Below, piece after piece: positions 24,849 through 33,371 of a stretch of 64,000 nucleotides of DNA. The stretch's first letter is position 1. Every line of letters starts with the position of its first letter. The notes beneath the pieces are model-generated. The model ran no database searches. It saw nothing but the letters and a program-made list of their open reading frames with translations, and had not been told where the DNA came from. The position numbers and the translations under genes were made by a program. This stretch comes from Salinicoccus roseus (lineage in GTDB: Bacteria; Bacillota; Bacilli; Staphylococcales; Salinicoccaceae): positions 310,001 to 374,000 of the forward strand of contig NZ_RKQJ01000001.1 in assembly GCF_003814515.1 (NCBI RefSeq), written 5' to 3'.

Positions 24849-26546
24849 TCATTCCTCTGTATGTTTTTTCGGAAGCGTAATACGGAAGGAAGTCCCCTCC
24901 CCAAATGTGCTTTCGAGATCTATGGTTCCATTATGCCTTTGGATGATGCTTTTGACAATATACAGGCCGAGACCAGTTCCATGCTGCCCCCGGGTCCGGG
25001 ATTCGTCCACCTTGTAGAAGCGTTCGAAAATGCGCTGCTGATGCTCCGGTCTGATGCCCGTGCCCGTATCGGCCACCTCAATGGTGACATTGCGCTCCGA
25101 GGCCCCTGCAGTGATGGTGATGCGATCGCCTTGTGAAGTGTAGCGGATTGCATTGTCGAGAAGATTCGTAAGCACCTGGCTCACTTTGTCGAAATCGAAT
25201 TCGAAGGTCAGGTCCCCTTCCTCTCTGACGATGGAAAAATCAATGCCATTCTCCAGCATTTCGTGTCTGAACCGGCTGCCGAGCTTATCAAGCAGCTGGC
25301 CAAAGTCATTTTCTTCGATATTGAAGAAGTCTGATCGGCTGTCCATCCTGGCGATGGTGATCAGTTCATTGACCATGGTGTTCATCCGGTCGGACTCGTC
25401 TTTGATGATTCCGATCATTTCCTTTATCTCCTCTGGCTCGGTGACGATGTCATCGAGCAGTGCTTCGGAGTAGCCGCTCAGCATGACCATCGGGGTCTTC
25501 AGCTCATGCGAAACGTTCGCAATGAATTCCGAACGCAGTTTCTCCGCATCCACTTCCTCGGTCACATCCCGCACCAGCAGGATGACCCCATAGACGATAT
25601 CGCCTTCTTCAACTGGTGTATAGGACAGCTGCAGGTGACGGTTCTGCATCTCCATGCGTTCGATCGCAGCTTCCCTGTGCTCTGCGATCTCCCGGATGTT
25701 TTCATCAAATCGATCCGATTCCGAAGCATGGACCCTTATGAGATCATAGAGTTCATTGCCCTTCTGGTTGCTGTAGATCAGTTCGACATCGCTGTTGAAA
25801 TAGAGCACCCCTTCATTCATATAGGTGAAGATCTGCTCCCTCAAGTTCCTTTCATGGGTGATTTCGCTGATGTTGCTGCGGATGTCATTATTCATCTTGT
25901 TGAATGCGAGGGTGAGTTCCCCTATCTCATCACGGCTCTTCACATCCAGCTTATTGTAGTTGCCCTTCGCTGTGGAGAACGCAGCATTCTTGAGGCTGAT
26001 CAGCGGCCGCGTAATCCTGGTGATGAGGAAGAATGCGAAGGAGGTGGTGATCAGGAAGAGCACAAGGGCACTGCCGATGATGATGGTGGTGACTGCCCGC
26101 ATCGATTCATTGATGTCTTCAAGGTCCCTGTATTTGATCAGAGCCGTGTCGCTCTCGAAGTAGTCGCTCAAATTCGACACTTTGACCATATAGTCATGGT
26201 CATATATGTCTTCAAGGATGAAGGTGTTCCCTTCGCCCTCGCCCGAGAGGATCCGCTGGTATATCGCTTCGTCGGTGGAGGACTCGTGGGAGATCATCGT
26301 TCCATCGGTGTAGAGTATCAGATTATCCTCCTGCAGAAGCATGGAATCGAGATCGTTGATATCATGCTCCGTCAGGACGATTTCCTCCGCACGGGTGATT
26401 TCCTCTTCGAGCAGCGTTTCCGTCGAATTGAGTACATAGTTGCGGAAGTACAGGCTTAAAATGATCGATAATATAATTAAAACTGTCGTTACTATCAGGA
26501 TGATAGTTAACCACAGTTTTGTTACGACGCTGTTTATGACATTCAT
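24849..26546 (-). CDS. resE: Sensor histidine kinase ResE (SrrB type)
   Basis: Membrane kinase of the ResDE/SrrAB respiratory two-component system. Order of parts: first helix at residues 9-35, an extracytoplasmic sensor loop to about 160, second helix (IIIGSALVLFLITTSFAFFLI), a HAMP linker (ITRPLISLKNAAFSTAKGNY), a PAS-like domain (MNEGVLYFNSDVELIYSN), the phospho-acceptor VSHELKTPMVMLSGYSEAL and the ATP-binding end (DNAIRYTSQ, DTGTGIRPEH, GTGLGLYIVKSI). The start ATG overlaps the resD stop as TAATG, so the two are translationally coupled; the longer reading from 26582 is inside resD. Probably senses quinone or redox state. Confidence 0.94.
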   Translation of the reverse strand: MNVINSVVTKLWLTIILIVTTVLIILSIILSLYFRNYVLNSTETLLEEEITRAEEIVLTEHDINDLDSMLLQEDNLILYTDGTMISHESSTDEAIYQRILSGEGEGNTFILEDIYDHDYMVKVSNLSDYFESDTALIKYRDLEDINESMRAVTTIIIGSALVLFLITTSFAFFLITRITRPLISLKNAAFSTAKGNYNKLDVKSRDEIGELTLAFNKMNNDIRSNISEITHERNLREQIFTYMNEGVLYFNSDVELIYSNQKGNELYDLIRVHASESDRFDENIREIAEHREAAIERMEMQNRHLQLSYTPVEEGDIVYGVILLVRDVTEEVDAEKLRSEFIANVSHELKTPMVMLSGYSEALLDDIVTEPEEIKEMIGIIKDESDRMNTMVNELITIARMDSRSDFFNIEENDFGQLLDKLGSRFRHEMLENGIDFSIVREEGDLTFEFDFDKVSQVLTNLLDNAIRYTSQGDRITITAGASERNVTIEVADTGTGIRPEHQQRIFERFYKVDESRTRGQHGTGLGLYIVKSIIQRHNGTIDLESTFGEGTSFRITLPKKHTEE

Positions 26547-27253
26547 TATTCGTTGACCTCGAACTTGTAGCCGATGCCCCATACGGTGTTGATCATATTG
26601 CTCGCCTCCGGCGAAACTTTATTGAGTTTCTCCCTGAGGCGCTTCACATGGGTGTCGACGGTCCTCAGATCGCCGTAGAAGTCGTAATGCCAAACTTCCC
26701 TGAGCAGTTCCTCACGGTCGAACACCTTGTCCGGGCTCCGTGCCAGGAACAGCAGCAGCTCATATTCCTTCGGTGTCAGATTCACTTTGACGTCATCGGC
26801 GAGCACCCTGTGGGCATCATTGTCGATCACCAGATGATCGTACACGATGACATCCTTGGTTGATGAATCCGCCTCTATGAAGGATGTTTCCGATGAACGG
26901 CGGAGTATCGCCTTGACGCGCAGCACAACCTCCCTTGGGGAGAAGGGCTTGACGATGTAGTCGTCTGCACCGACCTCAAAACCTTCCACACGGTTGTTCT
27001 CCTCGCCTTTGGCCGTCAGCATGATGACTGGTGTCGATTTTTGGGTCCTCAGACGCTTGGCGACTTCGATACCGTCCATCTTAGGCATCATGAGGTCAAG
27101 AAGTATGCAGTGGAAATTCTGCTCCAGAGCGAGCTCCAGAGCATCCTCCCCATTATCAGCTTCAGTGATTTCATACCCTTCACGTGCGAGGTACATGTTC
27201 AGCAGTTTTCTGATGCGTTCTTCATCATCTACTATGAGAATTCTTTCAGACAT
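26546..27253 (-). CDS. resD: Response regulator ResD (SrrA type)
   Basis: OmpR-class DNA-binding regulator, 235 residues. The receiver domain has the acidic pair DDEERIRKLL, the phosphorylated Asp in LLDLMMPKMDG at about residue 54, the Thr/Ser switch VIMLTAKGEE and the Lys in YIVKPFSPREV. The C-terminal winged helix ends DLRTVDTHVKRLREKLNKVSP. Located behind resABC and ahead of resE. In Bacillus and Staphylococcus it governs genes for oxygen limitation and cytochrome synthesis; likely targets in this window are the res operon and qcrABC. Confidence 0.95.
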   Translation of the reverse strand: MSERILIVDDEERIRKLLNMYLAREGYEITEADNGEDALELALEQNFHCILLDLMMPKMDGIEVAKRLRTQKSTPVIMLTAKGEENNRVEGFEVGADDYIVKPFSPREVVLRVKAILRRSSETSFIEADSSTKDVIVYDHLVIDNDAHRVLADDVKVNLTPKEYELLLFLARSPDKVFDREELLREVWHYDFYGDLRTVDTHVKRLREKLNKVSPEASNMINTVWGIGYKFEVNE

Positions 27254-27271
27254 ATAGACCCTCTTTTCGTT

Positions 27272-28471
27272 TTATGCGTAGGAATGCAGCCCTGCAACGA
27301 GCAGATTTATGGCAATCAGGTTGAAAAGGATGAGCAGGAAGCCGATGATGGCAAGCCATGCAGACTTTTCACCTTCATATCCCCTGTTGAGCCTGAGGTG
27401 GAGGAAGACCGTGTAGAACATGAACGTAATGAATGCCCATGTTTCCTTCGGATCCCAGCCCCAGAAACGGCTCCAGGCGATCTGTGCCCAGATGGCCGCG
27501 AAGAATATGCCGCCAAGTGCAAAAATGGGAAAGCCGATGATGACCGACCGATAGCCGATTTCATCCATCAGGCCGAGATCAGCCTTGTTGGACCACGGCT
27601 TCAGCACAGCGATGATCCTCTTCCTCAGGATGAGGCGGATGATTGCATATGTGATGAGACCGAGCACTACGGACCAGATGACGGTGTTGAGCTTCTGTGA
27701 GTCGATGATGGGAGGAAGGTTCACTCCACTGTGGAAGTGGTCCGCCTCTTCATAGTTATTGTCACCGGCATGTTCCACGGGCACGGCATTTTCAAAATTG
27801 ACCAGGCTCGGCAGATGATATTCGGCGACCTGCGTCTCCCCCTGCTTATCCTGATAGAGGAAGTCGTCCTGGTATCCGATCACATTCTGCATGAGTATTG
27901 TCGTCACAATGAAGACGAGCACTGTTACTATACCCGCCATGACCGCTTCCAAAAAGCGTGCGCGCCAGGATTTTTCATCCGCCGGAACAGCCTTCAGAAG
28001 ATAGATCAGGCCGGCGACGGCACTCATCGACAGTATACCATAAGCCAGGGTCACTGTAATGACGTGGATGGCGAGCCAGTTGCTCTGGAGGGCCGGGATG
28101 AGCGGTTCCACTTCCCTTGAGAACATGCTGCCATAGGCCATGAGGAGCATGGATATGGGAAGTGCGAACAGGCCGAACAATTTGGTCTTGAAATAGAAGT
28201 ATGTGATCAGGTAGCCTGCGATGATCATGATGGCGAACATGGTGATGAATTCATACATGTTCGATACAGGGGCATGGCCCTGGGCAATCCATCTCAGTAT
28301 GAAATATGACAGCTGCAGGATGAACCCGACGACCACCATAGAGATGGCGATTTTGGCAGGCTTGTCCGACCTTGATTTGATGCTCGTCGCCAGCGGAAGC
28401 ATCGCCACTAGATATAATATGAAAGCTGCATAGAGCAGCGTACTGCTTATTGCTACAAGTTGAGATGCCAT
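27272..28471 (-). CDS. resC: Cytochrome c biogenesis protein ResC (CcsA)
   Basis: Multi-helix membrane protein that, with ResB, carries heme across the membrane and attaches it to apocytochromes c. The heme-handling tryptophan-rich motif is RFWGWDPKETWAFITFMFY around residue 325, with conserved His in NWLAIHVITVTLAYG and FLHLRLNRGY. The 399 residues contain about eight to ten helices. It lies 7 bases after resB. Its presence fits the heme-c-bearing QcrC. Confidence 0.95.
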   Translation of the reverse strand: MASQLVAISSTLLYAAFILYLVAMLPLATSIKSRSDKPAKIAISMVVVGFILQLSYFILRWIAQGHAPVSNMYEFITMFAIMIIAGYLITYFYFKTKLFGLFALPISMLLMAYGSMFSREVEPLIPALQSNWLAIHVITVTLAYGILSMSAVAGLIYLLKAVPADEKSWRARFLEAVMAGIVTVLVFIVTTILMQNVIGYQDDFLYQDKQGETQVAEYHLPSLVNFENAVPVEHAGDNNYEEADHFHSGVNLPPIIDSQKLNTVIWSVVLGLITYAIIRLILRKRIIAVLKPWSNKADLGLMDEIGYRSVIIGFPIFALGGIFFAAIWAQIAWSRFWGWDPKETWAFITFMFYTVFLHLRLNRGYEGEKSAWLAIIGFLLILFNLIAINLLVAGLHSYA

Positions 28472-28477
28472 ATAGTA

Positions 28478-30109
28478 TTACTCCTTGTTTTTGTCTTTGT
28501 CCGCGTCATCCAGTTTGTCATTGACTGCGCCAAGGCCGTTGGATTCGAGAATCTCGTTGATCTCGCGCTTCATGCCGAAATAGTTTTTATTGGTATGTGC
28601 AGCGAGCGTGAGATTATCGTCCGCCTTGATCCATACTCTTCTATGGTTGATGTATGAACCGGTGAACAGGCCGATCAGGAAGATGATGAAGCCCGTCGCG
28701 ATGAATGGTATGGTGAGGTCTTTTTTGAGTGTCAGCACGGTGGCCATATGCTCTTCAGCCTCGACGAACCGGATGCTGTAGTCGTTGTCTTCTGTGATGT
28801 CGGTGCTGTTCATGATCTGCAGCAGGCTGAGTTCACTTTCTTCACCATCGTCAACTTCGAATACGAATGCCGGATTTCTCGGTACCGGTGTGGCTGATAC
28901 CAATGTACCATTATCATCGATTTCAAGAAAATCGGGAGAATATGCCCTCATGTTGACCGACACTCCCTCAGCAATATCGTATGAACTTTCCGGATCGCCC
29001 AAGTTGACGGTGAAATTATCACCGACTGTATTGCCGTCCGCGTCTTCCAGGTGGAAGGTCATGGACTTGAGCTGTGAATTGTCGTAGCTCGACTGGTAGA
29101 GTTCGTAGCTGCCGAAACGGTATGGATGGTTGACGCGGATGCTGTACTCGTCCACCGCTTCGAGGTCCGGGGAGGAGCCGACTATATCCGCACTGTTGTT
29201 TTCATAGAAGGTGATGTCCGTCTGATAGTTGCTTACGAGCATCGTATTGCTGCTCAATGCCTCGTTGAAGACTTCACCGGCCTCCTCATCATAAGTATCA
29301 AGGCTGAACGCTTCATTTTTGACATAGTACTGGCCTTCCGTCGTCGGCAGCTCCTCTGTTTCACCCTCGGGGATATGGACGATTTCATCCACATACATGC
29401 CCGGGAAGAACCTGAGCATACTGCCGAAAAGCAGGATGATCAGCCCGGTGTGGTTGATGTAGGGTCCGTAGCGGGAAAGGCGTCCTTTCTCGAGCAGATA
29501 ATTGTCCCCCTCCTGCCGCACTTTATAGCGCTTTTTAGAAAACGCATCGATAAGTCTGCCGGTATCATCAGGACGGTCTGCATTGAGGAACAGCCTCTGT
29601 CTGCGGAAGAAGCTGTCATGCTTTTTGACGCGCTGCTTGCTCAATGACTTGAACAGCGGTACGCCCCGGTCGATGCTTGCTGCAATGATGGACAGAGCGA
29701 GCATGCCGTTCAATATGAGGAACCACCACGAAGAATAGAGGTTGTGGAATCCAAGGGAATAGTAGAGGTACCCGAGGGTGCCATAGTTTTCCTGATAGTA
29801 CTCGGCTGGATCGACGCCGAGCGGGATGAAGTATTCCTGGGGGAAGATCGTACCGATCGACGCCGCAATGGCGATGGCCAGTATGATGGAGACCCCGACC
29901 TTGATGGAGGTGAAGAAGATCCAGATCTTGTCGAAGATGCTCTTCGACTTCGTCTTGGACCTTACCGCACTGCCATCATACCTCATCAGGTCTTTTATTT
30001 TGTTCTTGTCGTAATCACTGTTAATCATTTTGCCGCAGGACTGGCACAGCTGAGTGCCGGGCGGATTGACATGACCACAGGATTCACATTTTATTTCCTT
30101 TAGTTCCAT
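28478..30109 (-). CDS. resB: Cytochrome c biogenesis protein ResB (Ccs1)
   Basis: Partner of ResC in System II cytochrome c maturation, 543 residues. The first 30 residues form a zinc-ribbon-like element with two CxxC pairs (CESCG and CQSCG), followed by three helices near residues 65-90, 120-145 and 205-225. A large extracytoplasmic domain follows, then a final helix (LTIPFIATGFIIFLIGLFTG) near residue 480. Such an N-terminal ribbon is, as I recall, also present in Bacillus ResB. Sits between resA and resC. Confidence 0.93.
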   Translation of the reverse strand: MELKEIKCESCGHVNPPGTQLCQSCGKMINSDYDKNKIKDLMRYDGSAVRSKTKSKSIFDKIWIFFTSIKVGVSIILAIAIAASIGTIFPQEYFIPLGVDPAEYYQENYGTLGYLYYSLGFHNLYSSWWFLILNGMLALSIIAASIDRGVPLFKSLSKQRVKKHDSFFRRQRLFLNADRPDDTGRLIDAFSKKRYKVRQEGDNYLLEKGRLSRYGPYINHTGLIILLFGSMLRFFPGMYVDEIVHIPEGETEELPTTEGQYYVKNEAFSLDTYDEEAGEVFNEALSSNTMLVSNYQTDITFYENNSADIVGSSPDLEAVDEYSIRVNHPYRFGSYELYQSSYDNSQLKSMTFHLEDADGNTVGDNFTVNLGDPESSYDIAEGVSVNMRAYSPDFLEIDDNGTLVSATPVPRNPAFVFEVDDGEESELSLLQIMNSTDITEDNDYSIRFVEAEEHMATVLTLKKDLTIPFIATGFIIFLIGLFTGSYINHRRVWIKADDNLTLAAHTNKNYFGMKREINEILESNGLGAVNDKLDDADKDKNKE

Positions 30110-30121
30110 TGCTGATTCATC

Positions 30122-30652
30122 CTATTCTGTGGATTCACTGATAAACGCATTGATATCATCATGAGTGAGCTGATATTCCTGTTTTTTGACGATGATCCCC
30201 TCTTTGTTTACGGCGATCGTCGTCGGTAGTGGGCCGATATTATAGGCTTCGGTTACACTTTTTGACTGATCCAGTGCTATGGGGAATTCCAGGTTGGCAT
30301 CGAGGCCCGAGATGAACTGACGGATCTGCTGCTCATTTTCGCCAACATTGACGGCGACGATTTCATAATCCTCATGTCCTTCTGTATAGATGTCATTCAT
30401 ATCCGGCATTTCCTCCCGGCAAGGTTTGCACCATGTGCCCCAGAAATTCAGGATGACTCCTTTATCTTCGGTCAGCTTGGACAGCTGGATCTCTTCCCCT
30501 TCAAGTGTCGTCAGTTTGAAGTCCACGGCCTCATCACCGACCTCAACGGCCTTAGTGCCTGAAGTCAGGTTGAACCACACTGTAACACCTATGAGTACGG
30601 TGATGGTCAAGATGATGCTCACTCTGAGGATGTTGCGTGTACGTCCCTTCAT
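30122..30652 (-). CDS. resA: Thiol-disulfide oxidoreductase ResA
   Basis: Membrane-tethered thioredoxin-like protein that keeps apocytochrome c Cys residues reduced for heme attachment. An N-terminal helix (ILRVSIILTITVLIGVTVWF) anchors the protein outside. The fold follows with FWGTWCKPCREEMPDM around residue 75: the active site is C-K-P-C where Bacillus ResA, as I recall, has C-E-P-C. A cis-Pro segment, GPLPTTIAVN, lies near the C-terminus. I start at the ATG at 30652, 6 bases after AGGTG; the frame opens at 30682. First gene of resABCDE-ribU. Confidence 0.92.
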   Translation of the reverse strand: MKGRTRNILRVSIILTITVLIGVTVWFNLTSGTKAVEVGDEAVDFKLTTLEGEEIQLSKLTEDKGVILNFWGTWCKPCREEMPDMNDIYTEGHEDYEIVAVNVGENEQQIRQFISGLDANLEFPIALDQSKSVTEAYNIGPLPTTIAVNKEGIIVKKQEYQLTHDDINAFISESTE

Positions 30653-30689
30653 ATTTATCACCTGCCTGTAGTTCTGATTCATAAATTCA

Positions 30690-30737
30690 ATTATATCATC
30701 TTATAAAATTGTCCTGTATGACAGTATTATGACAATT
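30690..30737 (-). promoter_or_regulatory. resA promoter region with inverted and direct repeats
   Basis: A TATAAT (30690-30695, minus strand) lies 38 bases before the resA start. Upstream are AATTGTC and GACAATT, an inverted pair 17 bases apart (30707-30737), and two copies of TGTCATA inside it. These could bind a regulator such as ResD; no consensus match is claimed. Confidence 0.4.
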
Positions 30738-30744
30738 GGCGGGT

Positions 30745-31470
30745 TCAGGACGCCTTGGCGTTTGCGATCAGCTTCTTGACTTCATGCGGTTTGAGGAAAC
30801 GGTATTCCCCTTCCCCAAGTCCTTCAAGTGTCAGGAAGTCATAGCTGATGCGCGTCAGTTTGATCACCTTCAGCCCGAAGTGTTCGAACATCCGCCTCAC
30901 CTGGCGGTTGCGCCCTTCATGTATCGTCAGCTCAAGGATCATCTGCCTGTCCTTCTTATCACGGATGACCTTCACATCTGCCGGCGCCGTGACACCGTCT
31001 TCGAGACGGATGCCCTTGCGCATCTGCTTCTGTTCCTCACGCTTCAGGATGCCGTCGATCTTTACACGGTATGTCTTCTTCATTTCATATTTCGGATGCG
31101 TCATGTACTGGGTGAACTCCCCATCATTCGTCATGAGCAGGATGCCGGAAGTGTCATAGTCCAGGCGGCCTACAGGATACAGCCTGACGTCCATCCTTTC
31201 GAATGCGTCGACTACAGTACGGCGGCTCCTCTCGTCTTCAGCCGTGGAGATCTCCCCTGCCGGTTTGTAGTAGAGTATATAGACCTTCTCCTCCTGGCTG
31301 ATCGGCACGCCATCGACTTCAATCTTGTCGTTCTGCTTCACTTTTGTCCCGAGTTCCGTGACCGTCTGGCCGTTGACCTTCACCCGGCCCTCCTCTATCA
31401 TCACTTCTGCTTTTCTTCTTGAAGTGACACCACTATTTGCGATTGCCTTCTGTAATCTTACCTCTTCCAT
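30745..31470 (-). CDS. rluB: 23S rRNA pseudouridine synthase RluB
   Basis: Makes pseudouridine in 23S rRNA (position 2605 in E. coli numbering for this family). An N-terminal S4 RNA-binding domain (RLQKAIANSGVTSRRKAEVMIEEG) is followed by the RsuA-family catalytic motif GRLDYDTSGILLMTNDG around residue 102, with the catalytic Asp. EGRNRQVRRMFEHFGLKV is the conserved C-terminal loop. The 241-residue length is normal. The start overlaps the scpB stop as TAATG. scpA-scpB-rluB is a common Firmicutes order. Confidence 0.95.
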   Translation of the reverse strand: MEEVRLQKAIANSGVTSRRKAEVMIEEGRVKVNGQTVTELGTKVKQNDKIEVDGVPISQEEKVYILYYKPAGEISTAEDERSRRTVVDAFERMDVRLYPVGRLDYDTSGILLMTNDGEFTQYMTHPKYEMKKTYRVKIDGILKREEQKQMRKGIRLEDGVTAPADVKVIRDKKDRQMILELTIHEGRNRQVRRMFEHFGLKVIKLTRISYDFLTLEGLGEGEYRFLKPHEVKKLIANAKAS

Positions 31471-32003
31471 TACTTTTCCTCCTCTATGCTTTCAAAAAAT
31501 AAATCCATTTCTTCCTGTTCAAGAATTTCCTTCTGTGTCGGCAGCGCCTCAAGCGACTCCAGGCCGAACAGCTGCAGGAAGTGCCCGGTCGTGACGAAAT
31601 GGGCGGCCCGCTCATCATGCATGTTCTTCTTTGCGATCAGCCCCTTGCCAAGAAGCGTGGAGACGGGACCATCTGATGCGACCCCCCTCATCATTTCTAT
31701 GTCGCCTCTTGATACCGGCTGGTTATAGGCGATGATGGACAGGACCTCAAGCGAAGCCTGCGACAGCTTCTGGCTCGGCCTGTCGTCCAGAATGCGCTGG
31801 ATATACTTTTCCATTTCGGGGGTCGTCTGCAAAAAGTATCTGTCCCCGTGCCTCTGTATGGTGAGGTTTGGTCTGGAATACTCCCCGACCACCTTCTCGA
31901 GATGTGCCTTCGTAATCGGTACATGCATGATCATCTGTTCCTCGGAAAGGCCGGCGTCCCCTGCAATATACAATAATCCTTCAATGATTTCCATCTTCTC
32001 CAT
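31470..32003 (-). CDS. scpB: Segregation and condensation protein B
   Basis: Kleisin-interacting winged-helix protein of the SMC-ScpA-ScpB condensin. The 177 residues contain two winged-helix units; key conserved segments are EIIEGLLYIAGDAGLSEEQ at the start, SLEVLSIIAYNQPVSRGDIEMMRGV around residue 82 and FVTTGHFLQLFGLESLEALP near the C-terminus. Overlaps scpA and rluB by one base each, so all three are translated as a unit. Confidence 0.96.
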   Translation of the reverse strand: MEKMEIIEGLLYIAGDAGLSEEQMIMHVPITKAHLEKVVGEYSRPNLTIQRHGDRYFLQTTPEMEKYIQRILDDRPSQKLSQASLEVLSIIAYNQPVSRGDIEMMRGVASDGPVSTLLGKGLIAKKNMHDERAAHFVTTGHFLQLFGLESLEALPTQKEILEQEEMDLFFESIEEEK

Positions 32004-32716
32004 TAGTCATACAGCCTTTCAATTTCAAAATCCTCATGGCCCCGTGGACGGATGGCCAGCTGGTTGTCCTTCACGAAATCCAGCAGCGTGATGAATACCG
32101 CCACGACTTTGGGCTTCGATTCGGAAAAGGTGAAGAGGTCCCGGAGCCCAAGAGTCCTTTTACCCTCAAACCGCTGACGCAGGAATGCCTCCGCAGCCTC
32201 CCGGGAGACGGATTCCCTTCTGACGGTGATGTTCCGTGGGCGGTCGATTGAGATCCTGTCCCTCACCTTCTGGTATGCCACCATCAGGTCGGCAAGGGAG
32301 ACTTCAAGCGGTGCGTCATCGTCCGCCTGCTCCTCGAAGACGTGGGGTGCCTTGATGTAGATCCTTTCATTCTGCTTCTTCAGCTCCGCCAGCTGTTCGG
32401 CATACTGCTTGTAGTTCTGGTATTCGATGAGCTGCTCCATCAGTGATTCCCGCGGGTCCTCATACTCCTCCTCCAGATGGGGCGGTTCAGGCAGGAGCAT
32501 ATGGCTCTTTATTTTCAGCAGTTCGCTGGCCATCACGAGGTATTCGCTCGCCACATTGATTTCCAGCTCTTTCATTTCGTCGATATATTCCATATACTGA
32601 CGGGTGAGCGTCTTCATCGGTATGTCATAGATATCGATTTCCAGCTCTTTGATCAGATGAAGAAGAAGGTCCAGCGGTCCTTCGAATACATCCAGTTGTA
32701 CTTTGTATCCATTCAT
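32003..32716 (-). CDS. scpA: Segregation and condensation protein A (kleisin)
   Basis: Bridges the two SMC heads in bacterial condensin. The N-terminus YKVQLDVFEGPLDLLLHLIKE is the strongly conserved SMC-neck-binding helix, and ISVYLVMA-like SEYLVMASELLKIKSHMLLP follows around residue 70. The C-terminal winged helix ends with the VAVFITLLDFVKDNQLAIRP segment. I take the ATG at 32716, after GAGGT with 7 bases between; the frame opens at 32749. Only 31 bases separate its start from that of the divergent DUF309 gene, so each promoter must lie partly inside the neighbouring gene. Confidence 0.95.
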   Translation of the reverse strand: MNGYKVQLDVFEGPLDLLLHLIKELEIDIYDIPMKTLTRQYMEYIDEMKELEINVASEYLVMASELLKIKSHMLLPEPPHLEEEYEDPRESLMEQLIEYQNYKQYAEQLAELKKQNERIYIKAPHVFEEQADDDAPLEVSLADLMVAYQKVRDRISIDRPRNITVRRESVSREAAEAFLRQRFEGKRTLGLRDLFTFSESKPKVVAVFITLLDFVKDNQLAIRPRGHEDFEIERLYD

Positions 32717-32747
32717 AAAAATTACCTCGATATCAGGAGACGATAAC

Positions 32748-33281
32748 ATGAAACTGTTTCATCTTATAGATTTCTATAACGAACTCATTATAAAGCAAGA
32801 TTACTTTGAATGCCATGAAATCATGGAGGCCACGTGGAAGTCGTCCCCCGCATTCTCCAAAAATGATGCAGAAGTGTTCCTTATTCTTCTTGCTACCGGA
32901 GAATACCATTACAGGCGCGGGAATATCAATGGGGCGGTAAGGTCATACCGCCGTGCGCTGAAGCTCTATGAGGAGAACACCTATGATCTCACTGCACTCG
33001 GCATGGGGGAGGAACTCGTCGAAATGATGATCGCAAGGATGGAGAACATGGAAGATATGCCATTCCACCCCCTTGCCTATCCATTGACGGAGGACATGTG
33101 GCAAGCGCTGCACGAACATGGCGGCTATGGGCCGTCGTCGGATATTGAAGCTTTCAAGAGGTGGACGCGGGACCGGGTCGTCCAGGATGAGGAAATCGTC
33201 TGCAAACACCGCCTGCGTGACCGTACGGATGTCCTTCTGGAGAGGGAATCTGCCATCAAAAAAAGAAAACATCGGAAATGA
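32748..33281 (+). CDS. DUF309 family protein (YpuF-like)
   Basis: Small helical protein, 177 residues, function unknown. The pattern FYNELIIKQDYFECHEIMEATWK at the N-terminus and GNINGAVRSYRRALKLYEEN around residue 60 identify DUF309. The C-terminus beyond residue 110 is an extension. The start is the ATG at 32748, after AGGAG; the longer reading from 32703 runs through scpA. In B. subtilis the DUF309 gene ypuF lies upstream of scpA in the same direction, whereas here it is divergent. Confidence 0.85.
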   Translation: MKLFHLIDFYNELIIKQDYFECHEIMEATWKSSPAFSKNDAEVFLILLATGEYHYRRGNINGAVRSYRRALKLYEENTYDLTALGMGEELVEMMIARMENMEDMPFHPLAYPLTEDMWQALHEHGGYGPSSDIEAFKRWTRDRVVQDEEIVCKHRLRDRTDVLLERESAIKKRKHRK

Positions 33282-33290
33282 TGTTTTCTA
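33258..33290. terminator. Hairpin shared by the DUF309 gene and the deoB transcript
   Basis: GAAAACATC / GATGTTTTC with a six-base loop. On the minus strand it is followed by seven T, so it best serves deoB and the microprotein; on the plus strand the tail is weak. It covers the DUF309 stop codon and reaches the microprotein's stop. Confidence 0.78.
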
Positions 33291-33371
33291 TAGGACAAGC
33301 ACCCAGTAGACGAACCCCCATATCAGAGCAAGGAGTGCAACCAGGATGAAGGTGAAGTATTTATTCTTCAT
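33288..33371 (-). CDS. 27-residue single-helix membrane microprotein
   Basis: The minus strand encodes [20 protein letters not shown] and seven more residues ending VYWVLVL, then TAG. It has a Lys-rich start followed by a 21-residue hydrophobic helix, the layout of a small membrane protein. The ATG lies inside the last codons of deoB in another frame, and AAGGAG stands 10 bases upstream, also inside deoB. A hairpin with a T-run follows the stop immediately. The tight gap is fully used by this frame, so it is probably real. No family is recognised; in B. subtilis this place downstream of drm is occupied by punA. Confidence 0.65.
   Translation of the reverse strand: MKNKYFTFILVALLALIWGFVYWVLVL

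Noticed and set aside
24844-24900. Possible FMN riboswitch before ribU
   Set aside because: The ribU start lies directly on the resE stop codon, and this DNA is resE coding sequence without the conserved RFN element stems.
25506-26459. Long plus-strand frame opposite resE
   Set aside because: Shadow of resE, which has complete kinase motifs; no start signals. Similar antisense shadows opposite gpsA, dxs and accC were rejected for the same reason.
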